Origin: Bacteroidota bacterium | GTDB taxonomy: Bacteria; Bacteroidota; Bacteroidia; Bacteroidales; 4484-276 | DNA length: 7,615 nt | Direction: 5' to 3' | Assembly: GCA_013203545.1 (NCBI GenBank) | Contig: JABMQA010000938.1 | Location: forward strand, 1 to 7,615 | In this document: piece by piece, positions 1-6,197 of the stretch | Layout of the letters: every line of letters begins with the position of its first letter | How positions within the stretch are numbered: position 1 is the stretch's first letter | Notes under the pieces: model-generated | Databases searched by the model: none | The model's input: the letters and a program-made list of their open reading frames with translations, nothing else | Told to the model about the DNA's origin: nothing | Program-made: the position numbers and the translations under genes

Positions 1-2709
1 ATGAAAGGGAACGGTATAGATATCGGGGCGGTCGGCAATCCCAACGATAAACAAAGTCTGACCCTGTACATTATAATACAAACCCGCTTCGAGCCCATGC
101 CAGAAACCATTTTCACCGCCATTATACGAAATACCTGCATTGATAAGATAAGGGGCCTGTCCGGCCATATTCCTGTAATCATCTACAGTTTGCCCGGTGC
201 GTGCATTTTCTATGCGGGATTGTTTTTCGGTTGCACTCAGTTTTATCCGTGATTTTGTTACAGTGAAATTGGCGTTAAGCGAGAAATTCTGTATCAAGGC
301 ATATAAGAAACCGAGGTTTTTACGAAGCTCCAGTTCTGCGCCGAACACCTGTCCGTCACCCACATTCCTGGGTTGAAAGGCACCAATCAACGTTACATAT
401 TGAACAAGTTCGATGGGATTTTTAAAGTATTTATAAAAACCACTTAAAGAAATGGCTTGTCCACCTGGCTGGAAATATTCCCAACGCAGGTCAAAGTTCC
501 GGATGTCTGTGCTGATTAAATTCCCATCCCAAAACTCAATCCCCGCAACATCATCAGCATCCCTGAACAGGCCACCAACAAAAGTCCGCCCGGTAATCGG
601 GTCGAAAATCTCAGCATAAGAGAGTTCCTTAAAAGACGGTCGGGCAATGGTTTTGGAATAGGATAATCTCAGGTTTTGATTTTTGGTGATGCTGTAAATA
701 AAATTAGCAGAAGGGAAGAAGTCAACATTTTCAAGTACCTTTTCGTTATCCAGTATCTTATCACCCAATTGATCCCGGCCGGTATAACGTTGTATGAAAT
801 TTTCCATTCTTACACCAAGAATTGCCTTCATTCTGTTAAACGGATTGAATTCGGTTGAAACATATCCTGCGGCCATCGTGGCATTCGCATTAAACTGATT
901 GGGATTTGTAGGCACAAACCGGGCCTCATAAGTCGTCCCGCTACCCACATTGCCTTCTCTTGGCCAGAGATTTTCAGGGAAGAAGAGTTCATCAGGATTT
1001 CCGGTTAAGGGTACGTTCCTGATGTTTAATGCATAACTGCGGATAATGTAATCCCGTTCTTTGTATGTGAAGGCACCCCCAAATTGTAGTTTTGCTTTCT
1101 CTCCGCCAAATGCATACTCCTTATTCATATGGACAACACCGGAATAGCTAAGCTCTTCCAGTTCACGCCATATTCTTTCCGGGAATCCGGATTCGGTTCC
1201 GATCACCAGGTTATTTTCATCTGTTACCACATAACGGGTAAAGCGGATATCCGGATCTTCCATTTTCGACAAGGTGGGCGAGAGTTTCCATTCCATGCCC
1301 CATTTATTGCTAAGGACATGCTTGCCGTTTAAAAAAATATTCGTAAGCGACCGCTGGCTATATGCCAGGTTGTGCTGATATCCTTTAAACTCAGTTCCCT
1401 GATTCGTTTTATTATAGTCGAAAATTCCCGCTTTGGATTCACCATTTTGCAAGTGCAGGAAATTAACGCGGTATTTTGATTTTTTGGTTTTTAGCGCAAC
1501 ACCTGCCATTCCACTTACCAATATATTATTCACTCCGTAATCACCAACCTGTAATTCGCGTGTCTCCATTTCATAAACATCCGGATCGCTGGATAAACCA
1601 TATCGTCCGAACTCAGCATCCTTAAAGTAACCGGTTTCGTTTTTATATGAAATGGAGGCATTGTATCCCCAGGTTACTTTTTCCCTGTTTATTTGATTTC
1701 CAACTGAAGCGCCCACGCTGTAGTCCATGAAACTTTGTTTTTGCATTGCTGCCAACGTAGGGTTAAATGCATCCAGGATCTCGCGGTAACGTATGCCATC
1801 AGTACCTTCAGGATCAACAATGGCATCCGTATAAAAAGGGATATTCTCCGTGGCAGGTATTTTTCGCGTACCATCATCGTAAGCAAGCCAATCGGTTTTC
1901 CCACCTTCATAGGATAAATAATCACTGTTGAAATGCATGGATGGAATGTATCCCAGGCTAACAGACACATTGGCTTTTCTCTCTTCCGGGAAATCCTTGG
2001 TTTCAATATTAATAACACCACCTGTAAAATCTGCAGGCAGATCGGCTGTAAAGGATTTCACAACAACAATATTGTCTATTACATTTGTCGGAAAAATATC
2101 CATCTGTAGTGAATTTCGGTCGGGATCGAGGCCGGGAATGTCCATTCCATTGAGTACCGTTTTGGTATATCTGTCACCTAAACCACGTACGAAAACATAT
2201 TTCCCTCCCTGGACAGAGACGCCGGGAACCCTTTTAATTGATTCAGCCGCATCGGAATCTCCAATTTTCCTGAGGTTCGCAGCAGAGATACCGTCCAAAA
2301 CGTTTGCTGATTTTTTTTTCATGGCAAGCATAGATGTTTCAGTATTTCGAACCATTTTAGCGGTAACAACCACCACATCCAGTTCAATGTTGGCCTCTTT
2401 CATCCGGAGTTTGTCCAAGATTATTGTCTTACCCTCATTCACAACCAATCCTTCGATGTTTATGGTTTCGTATGAAATGAATGAAATCCGCAGATTATAT
2501 GTTCCGGCTGGAATGCTAATACTGAATTTACCATCGAAATCTGATATCGATCCGCGTGTTGTCCCCTCCACAAATACTGTTACACCAGGCAGGCTTTCAG
2601 CTGTGTTGTCATCATACACAGTTCCCCTGATGTAGCCATTCTGCCCCAGTGCTGCAGCAGAAATTAAAAATAAGATTGATAACAATAAGATATTCCTGAT
2701 TGAGTGCAT
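1..2709 (-). CDS. TonB-dependent outer-membrane receptor, 3' end cut by window edge
   Basis: Reading the minus strand from the ATG at 2709-2707 gives 903 open codons to base 1 with no stop, so the C-terminal strands of the barrel lie outside the window. Residues 1-22 form a signal peptide (hydrophobic core ILLLSILFLISAAALG, probable cleavage before Q23). Residues about 25-110 are a carboxypeptidase-regulatory-like beta-sandwich (GYIRGTVYD...LPGVTVFVEGT). D111-A117 (DVVVVTA) resembles a TonB box. Residues about 135-250 are the plug, including VRGLGDRYTKTVLNGMD from V174 and LPADFTGGVINIETKDFPE. The rest is beta-barrel rich in aromatic and polar alternation. Such receptors import a bound ligand across the outer membrane using TonB/ExbB/ExbD energy. 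The gene follows the surface lipoprotein on the same strand, 98 bp downstream of its stop and beyond a terminator. No frameshift was found. The family is firm; the substrate is unknown. Confidence 0.95.
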   Translation of the reverse strand, partial: MHSIRNILLLSILFLISAAALGQNGYIRGTVYDDNTAESLPGVTVFVEGTTRGSISDFDGKFSISIPAGTYNLRISFISYETINIEGLVVNEGKTIILDKLRMKEANIELDVVVVTAKMVRNTETSMLAMKKKSANVLDGISAANLRKIGDSDAAESIKRVPGVSVQGGKYVFVRGLGDRYTKTVLNGMDIPGLDPDRNSLQMDIFPTNVIDNIVVVKSFTADLPADFTGGVINIETKDFPEERKANVSVSLGYIPSMHFNSDYLSYEGGKTDWLAYDDGTRKIPATENIPFYTDAIVDPEGTDGIRYREILDAFNPTLAAMQKQSFMDYSVGASVGNQINREKVTWGYNASISYKNETGYFKDAEFGRYGLSSDPDVYEMETRELQVGDYGVNNILVSGMAGVALKTKKSKYRVNFLHLQNGESKAGIFDYNKTNQGTEFKGYQHNLAYSQRSLTNIFLNGKHVLSNKWGMEWKLSPTLSKMEDPDIRFTRYVVTDENNLVIGTESGFPERIWRELEELSYSGVVHMNKEYAFGGEKAKLQFGGAFTYKERDYIIRSYALNIRNVPLTGNPDELFFPENLWPREGNVGSGTTYEARFVPTNPNQFNANATMAAGYVSTEFNPFNRMKAILGVRMENFIQRYTGRDQLGDKILDNEKVLENVDFFPSANFIYSITKNQNLRLSYSKTIARPSFKELSYAEIFDPITGRTFVGGLFRDADDVAGIEFWDGNLISTDIRNFDLRWEYFQPGGQAISLSGFYKYFKNPIELVQYVTLIGAFQPRNVGDGQVFGAELELRKNLGFLYALIQNFSLNANFTVTKSRIKLSATEKQSRIENARTGQTVDDYRNMAGQAPYLINAGISYNGGENGFWHGLEAGLYYNVQGQTLFIVGIADRPDIYTVPFH

Positions 2710-2747
2710 TTTTATTAGATTATTTTTATTACCATCTTCCTGTCACG

Positions 2748-2782
2748 AAAAAAAAACCCGCAGGCCATAGAAGGCCTGCGAG
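2748..2782 (-). terminator. Rho-independent terminator between lipoprotein and receptor genes
   Basis: Read on the minus strand, 2782-2773 and 2766-2757 form a ten-base-pair stem (core CGCAGGCC / GGCCTGCG, one G-U pair near the base) with a six-base loop. Nine U follow immediately (2756-2748). This is a textbook intrinsic terminator for the lipoprotein gene that ends at 2808. It lies within the 98-bp gap before the receptor start at 2709, so the receptor must depend on read-through or on its own promoter. I see no clear TAnnTTTG box in the short interval after the U tract. Confidence 0.9.
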
Positions 2783-2807
2783 TTGACAATATGGTTGGTT
2801 TTAACAA

Positions 2808-4277
2808 TTAAAACCCGCTTAAATTTCCTGAAACACCTGCCCATGACCATGACGTAAACTGAGCAGCGTCTGCACCAAAACTGTTTGCGCCTGCGGCAAC
2901 AACTGTTACAAATGCATCGGATCCATCTTTAAAGTAATCCGTTACAGCAGTACCCTCAGGTAATGTGGCTTCGAAATCCTGGAATGTACACGGATAATCG
3001 ATGGGCATTTGATCGAAATCCTGGTCTTCGCCTAAACCGAAGAAGTAGATATTCATTATATCAACATTTGAGTTGTTATCCAGATCAACAAGACCCTGAG
3101 CACTTCCTGCATAGGCAGTACCGTTCTTGATGGTGTGTTTTGCAACCATAGCACCTTCCGGTCCGTCAAGTTCGAAACATTCGTCACCAGGATTTATTAT
3201 AATGAAATTATCAAGTGTACCTGCCCACGACTGATCCGTATCGATGGCATCATCACCGGTGTTCCAGACGATAGCGTTTGTAACATTTACAGTGCCACCA
3301 AACCACTCAATGCCATCGTCCTGGTTTGCAACAATCTCCACATTTTCGATTACAGTAGCAGAACCAACACCACCGAGTGTAAGGCCGTTAATTTCGTTAC
3401 CTTCACCAATGTTAGCGCCGCCGTGACGGATCGAAACATATTTAATTACCCCAGAATTGTCATCAGCAATAGCGCCACCATATAGACCATTCTGATCTGA
3501 CGGGGGGATACCCTCGATTTGTACTGTAGCAGCATCAGCTGAGATGGGTGCATTTCCAAGAATGATAAGGCCACCCCACAGGCCGTTTAATGTCGGGTCA
3601 AGGTTCGGGCTTTCAATTTGTCCTGGTTGGATATTATCGGCCACAGATGTGAAGATAATTGGTGAATCAGCAGTTCCTTCAGCCATAATCATACCACCAC
3701 GGGCAATTAATAGGGCAGTAGCATTGGAACCTGTTCCTGCTTCACCTTTAATAATAACCCCGGGTTGAATTGTTAATGTTGCACCTGATTCTACAGCCAC
3801 TCGCGTTTTTAATAAATACACCTTTCCGGTTTCCCAGGTAGTGTTTGCTGTAATATTACTGTTAACATCAACAATTACAAGTTGCCCGGCTATCCCAATT
3901 ACGCCTGTTGCATCATCACTATTACTATCATTGTCAGTTACAGTTACTTTAACTGAAGCAGCCCCTTCTCCGGCATCAGCAGTGAAAGTCACAACAATAT
4001 CACCGGATGTTACATCACCGGTTCCATCTGTTTTTACAATAGCACTTCCGTTTGCCACTTCAATTGCAGATGATTTGAAGCCAACAGGTGCAATGAAGGT
4101 GAAAGTCAAATCAATTGAACTACCTGTTTCAACACCCTGATTTGCCGGAGCAGTTACTTTAGGACCCTGAATTGCCGGATCGTTATCATCATCCTTGCTG
4201 CACGAAACAAAAGTTACAGCCATAGCAAGAAATGCAATGAGCAAAGCTGTTAAATTCAGATTGAGTTTATTCATCAT
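2808..4277 (-). CDS. Surface-exposed lipoprotein with Ig-like and beta-helix-like domains
   Basis: This is a 489-residue protein. The N-terminus is a lipoprotein signal peptide ending F-V-S-C, with the acylated cysteine at C26. It is followed by S-K-D-D-D-N-D, which matches the acidic lipoprotein export signal that sends Bacteroidota lipoproteins to the cell surface. Residues about 38-130 look like an Ig-like or cadherin-like sandwich. From about 135 to the end the sequence has the spaced turns of a right-handed parallel beta-helix (TLTIQPGVIIKG, GLWGGLIILGNAPI, NGLTLGGVGSATVIENVEI). Acidic turns NQDDGIEW (318-325), NTGDDAIDTD (339-348) and NPGDECFELDG (362-372) could bind calcium. Related proteins are, from memory, common beside TonB-dependent receptors and sometimes mislabelled as multidrug transporters; nothing here suggests a transporter. 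Inferred role: ligand capture for the receptor downstream. Start is ATGATG at 4277; the second ATG (4274) is equally possible. Confidence 0.88.
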   Translation of the reverse strand: MMNKLNLNLTALLIAFLAMAVTFVSCSKDDDNDPAIQGPKVTAPANQGVETGSSIDLTFTFIAPVGFKSSAIEVANGSAIVKTDGTGDVTSGDIVVTFTADAGEGAASVKVTVTDNDSNSDDATGVIGIAGQLVIVDVNSNITANTTWETGKVYLLKTRVAVESGATLTIQPGVIIKGEAGTGSNATALLIARGGMIMAEGTADSPIIFTSVADNIQPGQIESPNLDPTLNGLWGGLIILGNAPISADAATVQIEGIPPSDQNGLYGGAIADDNSGVIKYVSIRHGGANIGEGNEINGLTLGGVGSATVIENVEIVANQDDGIEWFGGTVNVTNAIVWNTGDDAIDTDQSWAGTLDNFIIINPGDECFELDGPEGAMVAKHTIKNGTAYAGSAQGLVDLDNNSNVDIMNIYFFGLGEDQDFDQMPIDYPCTFQDFEATLPEGTAVTDYFKDGSDAFVTVVAAGANSFGADAAQFTSWSWAGVSGNLSGF

Positions 4278-4324
4278 TTTGATTAAGTTTTTAATGATTT
4301 CTGTTAGCCTGATTAATTCATAGA

Positions 4325-4338
4325 TTCATCTGGATGAA
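4325..4338. promoter_or_regulatory. Short palindrome upstream of the lipoprotein gene
   Basis: TTCATCTGGATGAA has perfect six-base arms around a two-base centre. It lies about 48 bp upstream of the lipoprotein start codon and just outside the composite palindrome. This is a plausible position for a dimeric regulator. The sequence alone cannot distinguish an operator from chance. Confidence 0.3.
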
Positions 4339-4343
4339 CAATC

Positions 4344-4499
4344 AATAGCCCCGTCTTTTAAGGCGGGGTGTGAAATAAATGACATGACACCCCCACAAGA
4401 TTTAGGGAATTTTATTTTATAATTTTTAAAATTCCCTAAATCTTGTGGGGAGGATGTATGGATCCAATCATAATCCCCGCCCTGAAGGACGGGGCTATT
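4344..4499. mobile_element. REPIN-like composite palindrome (candidate non-autonomous IS200/IS605-type element)
   Basis: The ends are inverted copies of a 25-base unit that starts AATAGCCCCGTC (4344-4368, and 4475-4499 on the other strand), identical at 22 of 25 positions. Each copy folds into its own hairpin: 4349-4357 with 4360-4368, and 4475-4482 with 4487-4494. Two of the three differences are a paired change (T4356-A4361 in one copy, C-G in the other) that keeps the stem; the third is in the loop. Between them lies a perfect inverted repeat, 4391-4414 with 4427-4450. GC-rich hairpins ending in GCGGGG are typical of sequences recognised by single-strand transposases of the Y1/REP-associated type. 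No transposase is in the window, so mobilisation in trans is an inference. No target duplication is visible, as expected for that mechanism. Confidence 0.65.
4391..4450. repeat. Perfect 24-bp inverted repeat with 12-base AT-only loop
   Basis: Bases 4391-4414 are the exact reverse complement of 4427-4450. The arms begin CCCCACAAGATTTAGGG and run into an AT-only centre (4415-4426). It forms the core of the composite palindrome. It lacks a U tract on either strand, so it is not a normal intrinsic terminator, though either transcript would fold strongly. Confidence 0.92.
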
Positions 4500-4604
4500 A
4501 AATATTTCACTATTGATTTTCATGAATCAGTCAGCTTAGATTATTGAATAGAATAATTTGCAATATTTGATTTTGCAAAAATGAATCAATGACCCTTACA
4601 GAAA

Positions 4605-4683
4605 GTTAAGGAATGTTTAAGCCTGTATTAAGAAAAGGTTAACCGGATAACTTTAAGTTAACATAGAATTAAGGTTGGCTTAA
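4605..4683 (+). promoter_or_regulatory. Array of TTAA-type units at 11-bp spacing (Pho-box-like operator candidate)
   Basis: TTAA begins at 4606, 4617, 4628 and 4639, exactly 11 bp apart. A second block begins with a degenerate ATAAC at 4647 and continues with TTAA at 4658, 4669 and 4680, again 11 bp apart. The blocks are offset by 8 bp, giving two sets of four. One further TTAA (4653) is out of register. The base after TTAA is G or C in six of the seven in-register units. Eleven-bp direct repeats are the hallmark of sites for OmpR/PhoB-family response regulators, and Bacillus PhoP boxes are TTAACA-type repeats of this period. The array lies 131 bp before the peptidase start and about 330 bp before the lipoprotein start, with the composite palindrome in between. 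The regulated gene and regulator are unknown. Confidence 0.55.
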
Positions 4684-4694
4684 TATCCGATGTG

Positions 4695-4733
4695 CTGGCT
4701 ACATATTATTATGTCCAGGGGACTCCTAAGGAG
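4695..4733. repeat. Two small adjacent dyads
   Basis: CTGG (4695-4698) pairs with CCAG (4715-4718) around ACATA/TATGT (4701-4705 with 4710-4714), leaving a two-base bulge. It is followed by CTCC-TAA-GGAG (4723-4733). They could be operators or a folded leader if transcription starts upstream. Evidence is limited to base pairing. Confidence 0.3.
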
Positions 4734-4794
4734 ATGTGATAGAAATGAAAGAAATTGAAAAGTCACAATGATGCAATTATTCATAACGCTTTTG

Positions 4795-4802
4795 TAATTT
4801 TG
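4795..4802 (+). promoter_or_regulatory. -7 box (TAATTTTG) of the M64 peptidase gene
   Basis: TAATTTTG fits the Bacteroidota sigma-70 -7 consensus TAnnTTTG exactly. No TTG was found at the usual distance upstream, so the -33 element is weak or absent. Transcription would begin near 4808-4810, only about five bases before the ATG at 4814, giving a nearly leaderless mRNA. Confidence 0.55.
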
Positions 4803-4813
4803 CAGAAAAAACA

Positions 4814-6088
4814 ATGAGAATATTTCCTTTACTTCTGCTGCTGACTTTAGTCAACCTGTCCGCCCTTGCGCAATTCGACAAATATTTCCTCGACAAAACC
4901 TTGCGGATCGACTATTTTCACTCGGGCAACGCCACCGAAGAGGCCTATTACATTGATGAACTGATCAGTGAGCTATATTGGGGTGGCGCTAAAACCAACC
5001 TGGTTGACATTATGGGTTACGGGATGTACCTGGTGGAGGTTATTGATACAGAGGAGGAAAAAGTAATTTATTCACGGGGTTATTCCACCCTTTTTGGTGA
5101 GTGGCAAACTACGGATGAAGCAAAAAGCACCCACAAGGCTTTCGGGGAATCGGTTGTAATCCCCTATCCAAAAAATGAAGTACTGGTAGTTTTCTATTCC
5201 AGGGACAGGAAAGGTGAGTTTGTCAGGAAATTTGAATATCTCGTTGATCCGGATAATTATTTCATCAAACCTGAAAGAAGGCTTGGATATCCCTCCTTTG
5301 ACGTATTAATTTCAGGTGATCCTTCGTCAAAAGTTGATATCGTGATTTTACCCGAAGGGTACACCAGGGATGAACTGGGGATTTTTATTAAAGATTGCCA
5401 GAACTTTACCGAAGAGCTCATTAAATATGAACCCTATTCCCAAAATAAGGATAAATTTAATGTCCGTGGTATCCTGGCCCCCTCTGAGGAATCGGGCAGT
5501 GATATTCCGGCTGACAGTATCTGGAAAAAGACCATTCTGAATACAACATTTTACACCTTTAACAGTGAAAGGTACTGCATGACCACCGACAACAAAAGCG
5601 TGAGGGACCTGGCTGCCAATGCGCCTTACGACCAGATTTATATACTGGTAAATAGTGAGAAATATGGTGGCGGGGCCATTTACAACCATTATTGTGTTTC
5701 GGTGAACAGTAATAAGCTGGCCGGAAAAATTTTCATCCATGAGCTGGGACATGGTTTTGCCGGTTTGGGAGATGAGTATTATATGGATGAGGTTTCGTAC
5801 AACGATTTTTACCCGCTTGATGTGGAACCCTGGGAACCCAATCTCACCACGCTGGTCGACTTTGAAAGTAAATGGAAACATCTTTTAAAAAGTAATGTGC
5901 CTGTTCCCACACCCCACACTGAAGAATACATTTCATCACTCGGGGTATTTGAAGGAGGTGGCTATGCTTCTTCGGGCGTGTATCGCCCATCCTATGATTG
6001 CCTGATGAAAACCTTCAGGGGAGATCATTTTTGTAGTGCCTGTGAGGAGGGTATCCAGAAAATGATAGATTTTTATACCAAATACTAA
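4814..6088 (+). CDS. Secreted zinc metallopeptidase, family M64 (IgA-peptidase type)
   Basis: This 424-residue protein has a signal peptide (residues 1-19, hydrophobic run PLLLLLTLVNLSALA, probable cleavage A19|Q20). Residues about 20-150 match the N-terminal beta-rich domain usual in Bacteroidota M64 proteins (YFLDKTLRIDYFHSGN near the mature N-terminus). The catalytic domain follows from about 160 (VDIVILPEGYT). The zinc motif is H309-E-L-G-H313, with D320/E321 in GFAGLGDEYY supplying the likely third ligand. A downstream C396-L-M398-K segment may be the Met-turn, and C407/C410 could form a disulphide. No lipobox and no type IX C-terminal sorting domain is seen, so it is probably periplasmic or released by another route. 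Family M64 was founded on a clostridial IgA protease, but most Bacteroidota members have no known substrate, so IgA cleavage should not be assumed. It is apparently monocistronic, with 109 bp before the next gene. Confidence 0.92.
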   Translation: MRIFPLLLLLTLVNLSALAQFDKYFLDKTLRIDYFHSGNATEEAYYIDELISELYWGGAKTNLVDIMGYGMYLVEVIDTEEEKVIYSRGYSTLFGEWQTTDEAKSTHKAFGESVVIPYPKNEVLVVFYSRDRKGEFVRKFEYLVDPDNYFIKPERRLGYPSFDVLISGDPSSKVDIVILPEGYTRDELGIFIKDCQNFTEELIKYEPYSQNKDKFNVRGILAPSEESGSDIPADSIWKKTILNTTFYTFNSERYCMTTDNKSVRDLAANAPYDQIYILVNSEKYGGGAIYNHYCVSVNSNKLAGKIFIHELGHGFAGLGDEYYMDEVSYNDFYPLDVEPWEPNLTTLVDFESKWKHLLKSNVPVPTPHTEEYISSLGVFEGGGYASSGVYRPSYDCLMKTFRGDHFCSACEEGIQKMIDFYTKY

Positions 6089-6145
6089 AGGTGGTTTTTT
6101 TACATTTTGGACATACGCAAAAAACAATTATACAGTTAATATTTC

Positions 6146-6153
6146 TACTTTTG
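6146..6153 (+). promoter_or_regulatory. -7 box (TACTTTTG) of the phosphate butyryltransferase gene
   Basis: TACTTTTG matches TAnnTTTG and continues GCAA, like the other two plus-strand boxes. The expected start near 6159-6160 gives a leader of about 38 bases, AT-rich and without a Shine-Dalgarno match. No TTG is present at the normal -33 spacing. Confidence 0.5.
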
Positions 6154-6158
6154 CAAGC

Positions 6159-6176
6159 TTGTTAATTAAATAACAA
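6159..6176. promoter_or_regulatory. Palindrome at the predicted ptb transcription start
   Basis: TTGTTA (6159-6164) and TAACAA (6171-6176) are perfect six-base arms around ATTAAA. The dyad coincides with the predicted start site about six bases after the -7 box, where a repressor could act. The region is very AT-rich, so chance is a real alternative. Confidence 0.3.
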
Positions 6177-6197
6177 TAAAATTTTAAAATTCTAATT

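Larger units (their letters stand above)
4278..4813. other. Divergent intergenic region (536 bp)
   Basis: This gap separates the leftward lipoprotein gene from the rightward M64 peptidase gene. I find no convincing coding sequence in it. In order it holds a short dyad (4325-4338), a 156-bp composite palindrome (4344-4499), an AT-rich stretch without clear signals (4500-4600), an array of TTAA units with 11-bp spacing (4605-4683), two small dyads (4695-4733), and the promoter of the peptidase gene (4795-4802). No TAnnTTTG box was recognised for the leftward lipoprotein gene. Confidence 0.8.

Noticed and set aside
1928..2635. A 235-codon plus-strand open frame
   Set aside because: It is antisense to the signal-peptide-proximal, plug and early barrel part of the TonB-dependent receptor, whose minus-strand frame gives a clear family match. 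The plus-strand translation is low-complexity and unlike any known protein.
2710..2815. A receptor promoter in the lipoprotein/receptor gap
   Set aside because: Only poor partial matches to TTG / TAnnTTTG could be found, with the best one upstream of the terminator, so I do not annotate it.
4391..4450. The inner palindrome as a bidirectional terminator for the divergent genes
   Set aside because: The genes on both sides point away from it, and neither strand has a U tract after the stem, only AT-rich bases in the loop.
4344..4499. The repeated hairpins as a CRISPR array
   Set aside because: There are only two copies, in inverted orientation, with no regular spacers and no cas genes.
4326..4523. 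A 65-codon open frame on the minus strand across the composite palindrome
   Set aside because: Almost all of it is the translated palindrome, with no domain, no signal and no promoter. The inverted repeat structure explains the open frame.
4728..4771. AAGGAG followed by an eight-codon frame (MKEIEKSQ) and an ATG-TGA start-stop
   Set aside because: It is too short to support as a gene, lies upstream of the predicted transcription start, and Shine-Dalgarno sites are not the rule in this phylum.
5348..5881. A 177-codon minus-strand open frame
   Set aside because: It is a mirror of the M64 peptidase catalytic domain, which has the HELGH zinc motif in the plus frame.
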